A program made the translations under genes and the position numbers. Below, piece by piece: positions 1 through 8,929 of a DNA stretch of 64,000 nucleotides. The stretch covers positions 6,200,001-6,264,000 of the forward strand of contig NZ_CAXUQL020000001.1 of assembly GCF_964253035.1 (NCBI RefSeq), written 5' to 3'. The DNA is from Pseudorhodoferax sp032153935. GTDB lineage: Bacteria; Pseudomonadota; Gammaproteobacteria; Burkholderiales; Burkholderiaceae_C. The first letter of the stretch is position 1. Every line of letters starts with the position of its first letter. A model generated the notes under the pieces. The model did no database searches and was not told the origin of the DNA. It worked only from the letters and a program-made list of their open reading frames with translations.

Positions 1-1
1 G

Positions 2-1384
2 ATCCCCTTCGACTTCGTGCGCCGTCGCATGTCGGTGGTCGTGTCCGAGACCGATGCGCAGGGCGAGCACCACGAGCTGGTCTGCAAGGGCGCGCTGGAG
101 GAGGTGCTGGCCGTCTGCACGCAGGTGCGCAGCGCCGCTGGCGTGGACACGCCGCTGGATGCCGCGGCGCTGGCCCGCGTGCAAGCCTACACGCAGGAGC
201 TGGGCGCCGAGGGCCTGCGCGTGGTGGCCGTGGCGATGAAGGAACTGCCCCCCGCGCAGTCCACCTACGCCGTGGCCGACGAGGCCGGCCTCACGCTGGT
301 GGGTGTGATCGCCTTCGTGGATCCGCCCAAGGAGTCGTCCGCCCCCGCGCTGCGCGCGCTGGCCACGCACGGCATCCGCGTGAAGGTGCTGAGCGGCGAC
401 AACGCGGCCGTCACAGCCCATGTCTGCGCCCAGGTCGGCCTGCCGGCCACGCCGCTGCTGCTGGGTGCACAGGTGGAGGCCATGGACGACGCGGCGCTGC
501 AGGCCGCGGTCGAGACGCACAACGTGTTCGCCAAGCTCGCGCCGCTGCACAAGGAGCGCATCGTGCGCGCACTGCGCACGCGCGGCCACGTGGTGGGCTT
601 CATGGGCGACGGCATCAACGACGCGCCGGCCCTGCGCGCGGCAGACATCGGCATCTCGGTGGACACCGCGGTGGACATCGCCAAGGAGGCGGCCGACATC
701 ATCCTGCTGGAAAAGAGCCTGCTGGTGCTGGACCAGGGCGTGATCGAGGGCCGCACCACCTTCTGCAACATGCTCAAGTACATCCGCATGACGGCCAGTT
801 CGAACTTCGGCAACGTGCTGTCGGTACTGGTGGCCAGCGCCTTCCTGCCCTTTCTGCCGATGCTGCCGATCCAGTTGCTGGTGCAGAACCTGCTGTACGA
901 CGTGTCGCAGACCGGCATCCCTTTCGACCGGGTCGATGCCGAGCAGGTGGCGAAGCCGCTGCAGTGGCACCCGTCCGACATTGGCCGCTTCATGCTGTGC
1001 TTCGGGCCCCTGTCCTCGCTGTTCGACCTGGCCACCTTCGCCGTGATGTGGTGGGTGTTCGCAGCCGACAGCGTGGCGCGCCAGGGCCTGTTCCAGACCG
1101 GCTGGTTCGTGCTGGGCATGCTGACGCAGACGCTGGTGGTCCACCTGATCCGCACGCCGCGCCTGCCCTTCGTGCAGAGCCGGGCCGCGCCGGCGCTGCT
1201 GGCCACCACGGGCGCCATCGCACTGGTGGCAGTGTGGCTGCCCATGGGGCCGCTTGCGCCCTACTTCAAGCTGCAGGCATTGCCGCTGGCGTACTTCGGC
1301 TGGCTGGTGGCCATCCTCGCGGGCTACTTCGGGCTGACGACGCTTGTGAAGCGCTGGTACGTGCGGCGCTTCGGCTGGCAGTGA
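2..1384 (+). CDS. mgtA: Mg2+-translocating P-type ATPase, 3' part only
   Basis: This is the C-terminal ~460 residues of an inner-membrane P-type ATPase that imports Mg2+ using ATP. The reading frame is open at the left edge (IPFDFVRRRMSVVV from base 2), so the start and the DKTGT phosphorylation site lie outside the window; the GTG at 17 is not a start. Visible are the nucleotide-binding region, the LSGDN segment, the hinge motif GFMGDGINDAPAL near base 600, and the last membrane segments, including DVSQTGIPFDRVD, which is typical of the MgtA/MgtB subfamily rather than heavy-metal or Ca2+ pumps. It ends WQ-TGA. It is convergent with the next gene, with 243 bases between them and no clear U-tract terminator. 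Full-length family members are about 900 residues, so roughly half is missing only because of the window edge. Confidence 0.9.
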   Translation: MPFDFVRRRMSVVVSETDAQGEHHELVCKGALEEVLAVCTQVRSAAGVDTPLDAAALARVQAYTQELGAEGLRVVAVAMKELPPAQSTYAVADEAGLTLVGVIAFVDPPKESSAPALRALATHGIRVKVLSGDNAAVTAHVCAQVGLPATPLLLGAQVEAMDDAALQAAVETHNVFAKLAPLHKERIVRALRTRGHVVGFMGDGINDAPALRAADIGISVDTAVDIAKEAADIILLEKSLLVLDQGVIEGRTTFCNMLKYIRMTASSNFGNVLSVLVASAFLPFLPMLPIQLLVQNLLYDVSQTGIPFDRVDAEQVAKPLQWHPSDIGRFMLCFGPLSSLFDLATFAVMWWVFAADSVARQGLFQTGWFVLGMLTQTLVVHLIRTPRLPFVQSRAAPALLATTGAIALVAVWLPMGPLAPYFKLQALPLAYFGWLVAILAGYFGLTTLVKRWYVRRFGWQ

Positions 1385-1627
1385 AGCGGCTGGTACGGCC
1401 CGGTACGCTACCGAACAGACCACGGCACGCGGTGCGCGGTGCGCGTAGAAACTCATGCATCCATCGTGGGTCAGGAGCCGGTGGAAATCAACACCGATTG
1501 CTTCGGATGCCGTCGTTCAGCATCGTGCTTTGTGTCTGAGCGGCATGCACTTCATGGCGGTTCGATCTGCTGCACCGGAAAGCCCGCCCGCCAGCACCGC
1601 TGCTCTCCGGACCCGAGCGCCACGTTC

Positions 1628-2581
1628 TCAGAAGACCTGCAGCAGCCGCACGTTGATGCGGGCGTTTTCCTTGAAGCCGTTTTCCACCTGCAGGTCGCGG
1701 CCGAACGCCACCAGCAGCTGCGTGGTCGGCTCGATGAACCAGCTGCCGCCGATGCTGGCCTTGCGCTGGCGCGATGCGTCGTTGCGGTTCACGCCGTCGA
1801 CCCGGGTTTCACCGCCCCGTGTCTGCGACAGGCCGACGAAGATGTTGGCGCCCGGCGTGAACTGGTAGCGCAGGAAGGCCTGGCCCTGGTAGAGCGGCTT
1901 TTGCCTCAGGGTGGCGCCAGTGCCGCCATGGTTGTCGCTCTTGCCGTGGAACATGACGTCCGCGGTCAGGTCGACGAACCACTTGTCGGTCAGTCCCTTG
2001 ACGAAGCCGGTCTGCAGGTCGAATTTCCAGCGGTTTTCGCCCAGGTTGAGCGCGCGGTTGCGGTCATGGCTGCCGGTGGGCAGGTAGAGGTACGGCGCGA
2101 TGCCCAGGTAGGTGCGGGATGCGGCATCGTTGATCGGCCAGAACGGCGCGGCCAGGATGATGTCGCCCACGCCGCTGGTCCGGCCCAGCGTCGCCGTGTC
2201 GCGTCCCGCATCGAGCCGGCCGAACGGGACCAGGACCTGGGGGGCGAACGCCAGTCCACCGATCCGCGTGTAGTGCACCAGCCTGGCGATGCCGACGTCC
2301 GAGACGAGCCGTGGATCGGCCACGGCCTGCCGGCCCTGTGCATGGAGGCGGTCGCGTACGGCGTGCTGGTAGTAGAGCAGTCCCACCGTGGTTCCGTCGG
2401 GCGCGGGAACAAAGTCGCCGACGTCCACGTCGATGGCCTGTGCGGCCATGGGCGCCATCGCGGCCAGCAGCAGGGCTGCCAGGGGCGGTGCTCTGCGCTT
2501 CGAACGCGCGCGCGCCTGCAGCCGGGCCTGTGGCGGCTGCCGCGCCGGGGCGCGCTCCATGGAAAGTGTGTCTGTCGTCAT
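1628..2581 (-). CDS. MetA-type outer-membrane transport protein (phenol-degradation MetA family)
   Basis: The product is 317 residues, with a basic N-terminus and hydrophobic signal segment ending AAQA, followed by beta-rich, aromatic-rich repeats such as YLGIAPYLYLPTG and a C-terminal phenylalanine (LLQVF), as expected of an outer-membrane barrel. The sequence matches the family annotated as phenol degradation MetA / putative outer-membrane transporter that accompanies aromatic and alkane catabolic genes. I chose the ATG at 2581 because GAGAG precedes it by 8 bases and the signal peptide follows; a longer frame to 2704 has no supporting site. It lies 43 bases downstream of the acyl-CoA dehydrogenase on the same strand, so the two are probably co-transcribed. 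The likely role is passage of a hydrophobic substrate across the outer membrane; the substrate is unknown. Confidence 0.8.
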   Translation of the reverse strand: MTTDTLSMERAPARQPPQARLQARARSKRRAPPLAALLLAAMAPMAAQAIDVDVGDFVPAPDGTTVGLLYYQHAVRDRLHAQGRQAVADPRLVSDVGIARLVHYTRIGGLAFAPQVLVPFGRLDAGRDTATLGRTSGVGDIILAAPFWPINDAASRTYLGIAPYLYLPTGSHDRNRALNLGENRWKFDLQTGFVKGLTDKWFVDLTADVMFHGKSDNHGGTGATLRQKPLYQGQAFLRYQFTPGANIFVGLSQTRGGETRVDGVNRNDASRQRKASIGGSWFIEPTTQLLVAFGRDLQVENGFKENARINVRLLQVF

Positions 2582-2624
2582 GGCATTTCTCTCGGGTTGA
2601 ACATGCGTGGTCAGCCCGTACGCC

Positions 2625-3872
2625 CTATCCGCGCGCCTCCGCCGAGGCCATCGCGTCGTACTCCCCGGAGCGCAGCAGCGTATGAAGCTGGCGGCGGCGC
2701 ACACCCATGTTGCCGCCGTCGTACAGCGGGAAGCACAGGGCGTCCTGCATCAGACCGGCCAGCGGATAGAGGTCGGTGTAGGCGTCGACTCCAACGACGC
2801 GCATCGCGTCATAGACCACCTGGACGCACAACTCCGAGCAATAGGTCTTGGTGATGATCGCCAGCTCGCGGCTGCGGCCTTCGGTCAGGTCGAGCTGGTG
2901 GCAGGACTTCCAGGTCAGGTAGCGCGCGGCCTCGATGCGCATCTTGATGTCGGCCAGCATGAAGCCGACGTTCTGGTGCTCGATCACGGGCACCGTGCCG
3001 GAGCGCTTGTCGCTGTGGGCAAACTTCAGCGCGATGTCGAAGGCGGTGCGCATCACGCCCACGCAGGCCGCGCCGATCAGCGCCGCAGTCCATGAGAAGG
3101 CACCTTCCAGCATGGCGATGCCATCGCCGGGCTTGCCGACGATGTTCGTGGCGGGAACGCGCACGTTGTTGAAGTGAATGCGTGGCGAGATCGTCGCGCG
3201 GTGCCCCATGGTGTCGAGGAGACCGACGATCTCGATGCCCGGCGCGGTGCCCGGCACCATGATCACCGCCAGCGACTGCTGGGGCGGCAACGCCGGATCG
3301 GTACGGCAGATGACGCTGTACAGGTGCGCACCCTTGCCATCCCAGCCGGTGCCGTTGGTGGTGTAGTGCTTGGCGCCGTTGATCACCCATTCGTCGCCGT
3401 CGAGGCGGGCAAAGGTTTGCACGCCCACGGCGGGATCGGTGCTGTCGTAGTTGGCGCCACCGGTGACCTCGGTGAAGGCCAGCGCCGCCAGACGCGAGCC
3501 ATCCTCGGTGAAGTCCGGCAGGAAGCGCCGCTTCTGCTCCTGCGTTCCATGGTGCACGACCGCATGCAGGCCCAGGCCTGTGCCCAGCAAGGCCGAAGGC
3601 ACGTTGACGTCAGCGGCGGTGAGCTCCTCCGCGGCCAGGGCGAAGTCCAATGTGCTCAGCGCGGTACCGCCGAACGCTTCCGGCAGCAAGGCCTTGATGA
3701 AGCCGGCACCGACCATGGCCTGGTAGAACGGCCGCGTGGCGTAGAAGCGCTCGTCCGGCTTCGCGATCGGCGCGATGGTGGGAGCGACCTTGCGCAGCAC
3801 GTCGGCAGCGAATGCGCGTGCGCCTGCTTGCAGGGTTTTCTGGGGTTCGGAGAGCTGGAAGTCGATGGGCAT
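2625..3872 (-). CDS. Acyl-CoA dehydrogenase
   Basis: A 415-residue FAD enzyme expected to introduce an alpha,beta double bond into an acyl-CoA and pass electrons to ETF. The protein runs from an N-terminal helical domain (QKTLQAGARAFAADV) through the middle beta domain with the substrate/FAD stretch LAALAFTEVTGGANYDST to the C-terminal helical bundle ending with YDGGNMGVRRRQLHTLL, in the place where family members carry the YEGT-like motif. The ATG at 3872 (MPIDFQLSEPQKT) gives a normal family length; the frame stays open to 4277 but that extension has no similarity to the family. Only a weak AAGAAAG precedes the start. It is probably the first gene of a two-gene transcript with the MetA-like protein and is divergent from the AraC regulator. 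The substrate cannot be told from the sequence. Confidence 0.88.
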   Translation of the reverse strand: MPIDFQLSEPQKTLQAGARAFAADVLRKVAPTIAPIAKPDERFYATRPFYQAMVGAGFIKALLPEAFGGTALSTLDFALAAEELTAADVNVPSALLGTGLGLHAVVHHGTQEQKRRFLPDFTEDGSRLAALAFTEVTGGANYDSTDPAVGVQTFARLDGDEWVINGAKHYTTNGTGWDGKGAHLYSVICRTDPALPPQQSLAVIMVPGTAPGIEIVGLLDTMGHRATISPRIHFNNVRVPATNIVGKPGDGIAMLEGAFSWTAALIGAACVGVMRTAFDIALKFAHSDKRSGTVPVIEHQNVGFMLADIKMRIEAARYLTWKSCHQLDLTEGRSRELAIITKTYCSELCVQVVYDAMRVVGVDAYTDLYPLAGLMQDALCFPLYDGGNMGVRRRQLHTLLRSGEYDAMASAEARG

Positions 3873-4242
3873 GGGGCAAACAAGCTTTCTTGCAGGTGGA
3901 TGGAAACAAGCGAGTCCATCGTAGGCAGCGTGCTTCGGCCGGTCTCGCCGGGCCGTGCAAGGCCGTTTGTCCAATTGCGCAAGCGCGGCGGCCGCGTGCA
4001 GCGACGGCGTTCTGGCTCGAACTTTGCGTGGCCCGGGCCTTGGACCACGCGCGAGCACTCTGTGCCCGTGTTTGTGCGGATTGCGGTGCATGCCATGGCA
4101 TCGGCATATTGCGGCGCGCGCCGCGCGGTCCCCACATCGGGGCAGTCCAGCGTGCCGGGCCGTGACAACGCGCGCTGCCCTTTGGTGAGTTGTCTTTTCG
4201 TGCAATGCCGACTTGACGACTTGTGCAGACAGGAGAGACCCC
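3873..4242. promoter_or_regulatory. Divergent control region between acyl-CoA dehydrogenase and AraC regulator
   Basis: This 370-base stretch has no credible gene in any frame. It must hold the promoters of both flanking genes. Two perfect palindromes stand out: ATGCCATGGCAT at 4090-4101 and the very GC-rich GCGGCGCGCGCCGC at 4111-4124. AraC proteins more often bind direct repeats, so these palindromes may belong to another factor or be chance in GC-rich DNA. A good ribosome-binding site (AGGAGAG) ends the region in front of the ATG at 4243. I could not identify a convincing -35/-10 pair. Confidence 0.4.
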
Positions 4243-5403
4243 ATGGAAAGCTCCGGCAGTCGCATCCGCGGGCGCACGGACCACCCGGCCCTGTGCCTCG
4301 ATGCGGACCGATGCGAGATGCAGACCTGGACGACGCAATCCTGTGCGCAGGAACAGCGCTTCAGCTACTGGCGCGAGGTCCTGTGCCAGGCCTTCGTCTC
4401 GCTCGACCCCGTTCTCGCCGACAGGCAGGCGGCCGTCGATTTCGTGGGAGAGGTGGGTTCTCGCCCGCTGTCCATGAGCATGCAGACGCGCGTCTTCTCG
4501 CGCGCGCAGCTCGTGCAGCGCCGCGGCGAGGAGATCCGTCGCAACCCGGTCGAGTTCTGCTTCGCCAACTTCCAGCTCGAGGGCTCGTGCGTGGTGCGCC
4601 AGGATGGCCAGGAGACGCTGGTGTCGCCCGGCGACTTCTCCATCGTGGACAGCACGCGGCCCTACTTCCTCGACTTCCGTGACGACTGGCGGGTGCTGTC
4701 GTTCCGGATTCCCAGGGAACAACTGGTGTCGCGGCTGGCAGCGCCCTACAAGTCAACCGCACGCCGTGTGGACGGCAGCACGGGCACGGGCCTGGTGGCA
4801 TCGCGCTTTGCCCGCTCGCTCGAGCAGGTGGATGCGAGCGTGGGCAATGCCGCGCAGGACGGGCTCAGCGCCGCGCTCAACAGCATCATCGCCGTGGCGC
4901 TCGGGGCGACGCTGCAGGCGCAGGAGCGGGACCGGCTCCCGGTGCGCGATGCCTTCCGCCTGGCGGTCGAGACCTACATCCGCGACCACCTGGCCGAGCC
5001 CCGCCTCGGGCCGGACATGCTGGCCTCGCGCTTCAAGGTCTCGCGCCGCACCTTGTATGGCCTGTTCGAGGAGGCGCCGCTGTCCGTCGGCGGCTTGATC
5101 CGGGAGCTGCGCCTGCAATGCAGCGCACGCGACTTGCGCAATCCCTCCCATCCCGGTGTACTGGCCGTGGCCTTGCGCTGGGGATTCAGCGATGCCTCCC
5201 ACTTTTCCCGGCTGTTCAAGCGGCGCTTCGGTGCCTGCCCGCGCGAATTCGCGGCCAGCGCGCAGGAGGCAAGCGTCGACCCGACGGCGGGCGGCACAGG
5301 AGCAGACCCCACGCTTGCCCGTGCCCAGGTGCAAGCGATGGCCAAGGATCACGTCTCCCGCGGCGGTCCTGCGCTGCCGGCCCCCCGGGGTGCGCGGCTA
5401 TGA
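4243..5403 (+). CDS. AraC-family transcriptional regulator with N-terminal ligand domain
   Basis: The protein has 386 residues. The first ~220 resemble the AraC-binding-like (cupin-type) sensor domain common in catabolic regulators (NfxA/FeaR/BenR-like). The C-terminal ~100 hold the two helix-turn-helix motifs, MLASRFKVSRRTLYGLFEE near residue 260-280 and VALRWGFSDASHFSRLFKRRF near 305-328. The ATG at 4243 is preceded by AGGAGAGACCCC, a strong site that fixes the start. The gene is divergent from the acyl-CoA dehydrogenase/MetA-like pair and upstream of the alcohol and aldehyde oxidation genes, so it probably controls one or both in response to a pathway compound. The stop codon overlaps that of the convergent AcoR-like gene by 6 bases. 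Confidence 0.88.
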   Translation: MESSGSRIRGRTDHPALCLDADRCEMQTWTTQSCAQEQRFSYWREVLCQAFVSLDPVLADRQAAVDFVGEVGSRPLSMSMQTRVFSRAQLVQRRGEEIRRNPVEFCFANFQLEGSCVVRQDGQETLVSPGDFSIVDSTRPYFLDFRDDWRVLSFRIPREQLVSRLAAPYKSTARRVDGSTGTGLVASRFARSLEQVDASVGNAAQDGLSAALNSIIAVALGATLQAQERDRLPVRDAFRLAVETYIRDHLAEPRLGPDMLASRFKVSRRTLYGLFEEAPLSVGGLIRELRLQCSARDLRNPSHPGVLAVALRWGFSDASHFSRLFKRRFGACPREFAASAQEASVDPTAGGTGADPTLARAQVQAMAKDHVSRGGPALPAPRGARL

Positions 5404-6585
5404 CTGCTCCCATTCGCGCAGACGCCGGTACAGCAGTCCGCGCGATACCCCCAGCAGGCGCGCCGCGCGGGAGATGTTGCCCTGGCATTGGGCCAGGGCC
5501 TGCTCGATCGCGCCGCGGCTGACGGCCGCCAGAGACGGCGGCCCGGCGACCGACCCATCGTCCTGCTCCGCAGGGACGGGCCCGGATTCGGGCTCTGGCG
5601 ACGCATCGGTCTGCGCCCGCAGCGTGGGCGCATCCCGCTCGTCCAGGTGCGCCTGCACCCACAGCGTCAATCCGCAAGGCAGGCGGTGCGGCCGTGTCTG
5701 CCCGTGGTGGGCCAGCTCCAGCAGGCTGCGCAGGTCCAGGCCGAACACCTCCTCTGCCGCCAGCCCCTCGTCCGGCCAGCGCGCGCGATCGAGCAGTTGG
5801 GAGCCGACGCCGTTGAACCAGCGCAGACGGCCTGCGCCATCGACGGCGGCCAGCCCCTCCAGCGGCGTGTGGAACATGCTGCGGCTGGCCTGGAACCGCA
5901 GCAGCAGGTGCATGTGCGCAGTGCCCACCAGCAACCGGTTCTCGATGCTGGTCGCGTACATGTGCGCCATGGCGCTGGCATCGAAGCGGAAAGGCCCGGC
6001 CTCGCTGCTCAGGTCCAGCATGGCCACGGTGCGGCCTCTGGCGTCGCGCACGGGTGCGGCGGCGCAGTGCAGCGAGGCCATGCAGCGGAAGAAATGCTCG
6101 CCGCCGCGCACATGGCAGACCTCGCCCGTGCGTGTGGTCACGGCGGGTGCGCCCGTGCCGACGGCGTCCTCTGCGATGTTCACACCCACCCGCGCTGCCG
6201 ACAGCAGCAGTGGGCCGTCGCCCGCCGTGGGGCGCGACGTCATCAGCACGATGCCCTTGCTGCAGGTGAGCATGGCCCGCGCCTGGCTGCCGGCGATCAC
6301 GGTCTCCAGTTCGGCGAGCGGGTCCTGGGCGGCCTCGATCAGCGCACGGTTGTGCGTGAGCAGAGTGGCCGTGCGGACCTTGCTGACCGGGTCGAAGCTG
6401 ATCTTCTCGTCGGGATCGCGGCGGGCACCGAGGCACCGTCCCCAGGACTGCAGCACGGGTTCGGGCACCAGGCCCGACGGATTCTCTCCACGCTCGAAAT
6501 AGCGCTCGCGGGCCAGCATCACCCGGTCCTGCCGCGTGGCATAGAAGGGGTTGGAGGACGACAGGACGGAAGGTGGGCGTTGCAT
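5398..6585 (-). CDS. AcoR-like regulator: GAF-type sensor and Fis HTH, no AAA+ domain
   Basis: A 395-residue protein. The N-terminal ~300 residues resemble the sensory part of AcoR-type sigma54 activators: the starting stretch ending VLQSWGRCL, a GAF-like region with LLSAARVGVNIAEDAVGTG and a PAS-like segment around AAVDGAGRLRWFNGVG. The last ~40 residues are a Fis-type helix-turn-helix, AIEQALAQCQGNISRAARLL followed by GVSRGLLYRRLREW. The AAA+ ATPase domain with Walker A, GAFTGA and Walker B, which normally lies between these parts, is absent; only about 50 linker residues are found there. It therefore cannot remodel sigma54 polymerase by the usual route and may act as a simple DNA-binding sensor or repressor. 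It is divergent from the PQQ alcohol dehydrogenase, 165 bases away, its most likely target. The start ATG at 6585 has only a weak ribosome-binding site. Confidence 0.82.
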   Translation of the reverse strand: MQRPPSVLSSSNPFYATRQDRVMLARERYFERGENPSGLVPEPVLQSWGRCLGARRDPDEKISFDPVSKVRTATLLTHNRALIEAAQDPLAELETVIAGSQARAMLTCSKGIVLMTSRPTAGDGPLLLSAARVGVNIAEDAVGTGAPAVTTRTGEVCHVRGGEHFFRCMASLHCAAAPVRDARGRTVAMLDLSSEAGPFRFDASAMAHMYATSIENRLLVGTAHMHLLLRFQASRSMFHTPLEGLAAVDGAGRLRWFNGVGSQLLDRARWPDEGLAAEEVFGLDLRSLLELAHHGQTRPHRLPCGLTLWVQAHLDERDAPTLRAQTDASPEPESGPVPAEQDDGSVAGPPSLAAVSRGAIEQALAQCQGNISRAARLLGVSRGLLYRRLREWEQS

Positions 6586-6611
6586 GCGGCGTCTGGAAAG
6601 CGGGGCGATCT

Positions 6612-6628
6612 TGTTCCGTCACGGTACA
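6612..6628. promoter_or_regulatory. Near-palindromic TGT-N11-ACA site in front of the PQQ dehydrogenase
   Basis: TGTTCCGTCACGGTACA matches its reverse complement at 7 of 8 paired positions. TGT-N11-ACA dyads are the usual upstream activating sites of Fis-HTH enhancer-binding proteins of the NtrC/AcoR type. It lies between the AcoR-like gene and the PQQ dehydrogenase gene, so it is a candidate binding site for that regulator. I see no good sigma54 promoter (TGGCAC-N5-TTGC) beside it. Confidence 0.45.
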
Positions 6629-6658
6629 GATACGCCCCCGGGTTAATCCGAATGTTGT

Positions 6659-6676
6659 GGCGCTTGGGCGCCTTTT
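6659..6676 (+). terminator. Small GC hairpin followed by TTTT in the PQQ dehydrogenase leader
   Basis: GGCGC (6659-6663), loop TTGG, GCGCC (6668-6672), then TTTTCTAT. This has the form of a short intrinsic terminator, yet it is 74 bases upstream of the dehydrogenase start on the same strand, so it could be a leader attenuator or a boundary against upstream transcription. A 5-base stem is weak evidence. Confidence 0.3.
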
Positions 6677-6750
6677 CTATCGTCCCCCACGGCGCCACAC
6701 CCAGGCGGCGCCCTGCATGCACCAGCAAGCCCACAAGGAGACGACACCAC

Positions 6751-8862
6751 ATGAAGAACCGCCTGCTTTCCCCGACCCTGCTGGCCATCGCCATGGCGCT
6801 GGCCCTGCCGGGATCGGCCCTCGCCCAGGCCAAGGGCTCGCCCGAACACCTGCGCGCCGCCACGGCGCGCGTGGACACCCGATTCATCGAGGCGAACGCG
6901 CGCACCACGAAGGACTGGCCCAGCTATGGCCTGGACCATGCCGAGACACGCTTCTCGCGGCTCAAGCAGCTGGACACGGCCAACGTGAAGCGCCTGGGCC
7001 TGGTCTGGTCCTATGACCTCGAATCCACCCGCGGCGTCGAAGCCACGCCGATCGTCGTGGACGGCGTCATGTACGTGTCGGCCAGCTGGAGCGTGGTCCA
7101 CGCCATCGACGTGCGCAGCGGCAAGCGCCTGTGGACCTACGACCCCGGCGTGGACCGCTCCATGGGATTCAAGGGCTGCTGCGACGTGGTCAACCGCGGC
7201 GTGGCGGTCTACCAGGGCAAGGTCTTCGTGGGCGCCTTCGACGGCCGCCTGGTCGCGATCGACGCGGCAACGGGCAAGAAGGCCTGGGAGCAGGACACCA
7301 TCGTCGACCGCAGCCGCTCCTACACCATCACGGGCGCGCCACGCGTCATCAAGGGCAAGGTGGTCATCGGCAACGGCGGCGCCGAATACGGCGTGCGCGG
7401 CTACGTGACCGCCTACGACGCAGACACCGGCGCCCAGCAGTGGCGCTGGTTCACCGTGCCCGGCGATCCCTCCAAGCCCTTCGAGAACGAAGCGATGGCC
7501 AAGGCCGCCAAGACCTGGGACCCGGCCGGCAAGTGGTGGGAGTCCGGCGGCGGCGGCACGGCCTGGGACACGATGACGTTCGACCCCGCGCTGAACCTGC
7601 TGTACATCGGCACCGGCAACGGCTCGCCCTGGGCGCAATCCAGGCGCAGCCCGGCCGGCGGCGACAACCTGTACCTGTCCAGCATCGTGGCGCTCAATCC
7701 CGACACGGGCGCGTACGTCTGGCACTACCAGGAAACGCCCGGCGACAACTGGGACTACACCTCCACCCAGCCGATGATCCTGGCCGACCTGAAGATCGAG
7801 GGCAAGCCGCGCAAGGTGATCCTGCATGCGCCCAAGAACGGCTTCTTCTTCGTCATCGACCGCACCAACGGCCAGTTCATCTCGGCCAGGAACTTCGTCG
7901 ACGTGAACTGGGCGAGCGGCTACGACAAGAACGGCCGGCCCATCGAGCTGCCGGCGGCGCGCGACGGCAGCAAGCCCTACGACGCCATCCCCGGGCCGTT
8001 CGGCGCCCACAACTGGCATTCCATGTCGTACAGCCCCGGCACGGGCCTGGTCTACCTGCCGGCCCAGCACGTGCCGATCACGCTGCAGGACAACAAGAAC
8101 TGGACCTTCAACGGCGGCTCCAAACCCGAGCCGCACAGCAACATCGGCTGGAACACGGCCATGCTGATGAACATGGAGCCGGCCAAGAGCACGCCCTTCG
8201 GCCGCCTCGTCGCCTGGGACCCGGTGGCGCAGAAGGAGCGCTGGCGCGTGGAGCACGTCTCGCCCTGGAACGGCGGCACGCTGGCGACGGCAGGCAACCT
8301 GGTGTTCCAGGGCACGGCCGATGGGCGCTTCGTGGCCTACGACGCGCGCGACGGCAAGAAGCTCTGGGAAAAGCCCACGGGCACGGGCGTGGTCGCGGCA
8401 CCCGTCACCTACGAGGTCGATGGCCGCCAGTACGTCTCCATCGCCGTGGGCTGGGGCGGCGTCTACGGCCTGGCCGCGCGTGCCACGGACCGCAAGGGCC
8501 CGGGCACCGTCTACACCTTCGCTCTGGACGGCAAGGCCGAGGCGCCGGCCTTCGTCGCCTACCAGCAAAGCAAGCTGCTGCAGGGCGTGCCCTACGACAA
8601 GAAGCTGGTGGCCGAAGGCACGGCCCTGTACGTGAGCAACTGCGCCTTCTGCCACGGCGTGCCCGGCGTGGACCGCGGCGGCAACCTGCCCAACCTCGGC
8701 TACCTCGATCCGGCCTACATCGAGCACCTGGACAAGTTCATCTTCAAGGGCCCGGCCATGTCGCGCGGCATGCCCGACTTCACGGGCAAGCTGAGCATGG
8801 AAGACGTCGAGAAGATCAAGGCCTTCATCCAGGGCACGGCCGACGCAGTCCGGCCCAAGTAG
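6751..8862 (+). CDS. PQQ-dependent quinohemoprotein alcohol dehydrogenase (type II-like)
   Basis: 703 residues. A signal peptide (to about residue 26, ALPGSALAQA) sends it to the periplasm. The eight-bladed propeller carries the vicinal disulfide Cys143-Cys144 (KGCCD), tryptophan-docking repeats, and an Asp near residue 335 (GDNWDYTSTQP) in the position of the catalytic base of PQQ dehydrogenases. A C-terminal cytochrome c domain has the heme motif CAFCH at 631-635 and a likely axial Met674 (RGMPDF). This is the architecture of type II quinohemoprotein alcohol dehydrogenases, which oxidise primary or secondary alcohols and pass electrons to the respiratory chain. AAGGAG sits 11 bases before the ATG. 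PQQ synthesis genes are not in the window. It is followed by an aldehyde dehydrogenase, consistent with alcohol to aldehyde to acid. Confidence 0.92.
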   Translation: MKNRLLSPTLLAIAMALALPGSALAQAKGSPEHLRAATARVDTRFIEANARTTKDWPSYGLDHAETRFSRLKQLDTANVKRLGLVWSYDLESTRGVEATPIVVDGVMYVSASWSVVHAIDVRSGKRLWTYDPGVDRSMGFKGCCDVVNRGVAVYQGKVFVGAFDGRLVAIDAATGKKAWEQDTIVDRSRSYTITGAPRVIKGKVVIGNGGAEYGVRGYVTAYDADTGAQQWRWFTVPGDPSKPFENEAMAKAAKTWDPAGKWWESGGGGTAWDTMTFDPALNLLYIGTGNGSPWAQSRRSPAGGDNLYLSSIVALNPDTGAYVWHYQETPGDNWDYTSTQPMILADLKIEGKPRKVILHAPKNGFFFVIDRTNGQFISARNFVDVNWASGYDKNGRPIELPAARDGSKPYDAIPGPFGAHNWHSMSYSPGTGLVYLPAQHVPITLQDNKNWTFNGGSKPEPHSNIGWNTAMLMNMEPAKSTPFGRLVAWDPVAQKERWRVEHVSPWNGGTLATAGNLVFQGTADGRFVAYDARDGKKLWEKPTGTGVVAAPVTYEVDGRQYVSIAVGWGGVYGLAARATDRKGPGTVYTFALDGKAEAPAFVAYQQSKLLQGVPYDKKLVAEGTALYVSNCAFCHGVPGVDRGGNLPNLGYLDPAYIEHLDKFIFKGPAMSRGMPDFTGKLSMEDVEKIKAFIQGTADAVRPK

Positions 8863-8929
8863 ATCCCGCCGCAAGTCTTCTGAATCCGCCACCTCACCCG
8901 CCTCTTCACGATCCCTCCAGGAGCCACAC

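Noticed and set aside
1385..1627. Intrinsic terminator between mgtA and the MetA-like gene (CCGGAGAGC with GCTTTCCGG near 1578-1613)
   Set aside because: The stem needs a wobble pair, has a long loop and no T-run; not good enough to list as a feature.
5488..6750. A 1124-residue version of the PQQ dehydrogenase starting far upstream
   Set aside because: The extension is antisense to the AcoR-like gene; the signal peptide and AAGGAG site place the start at 6751.
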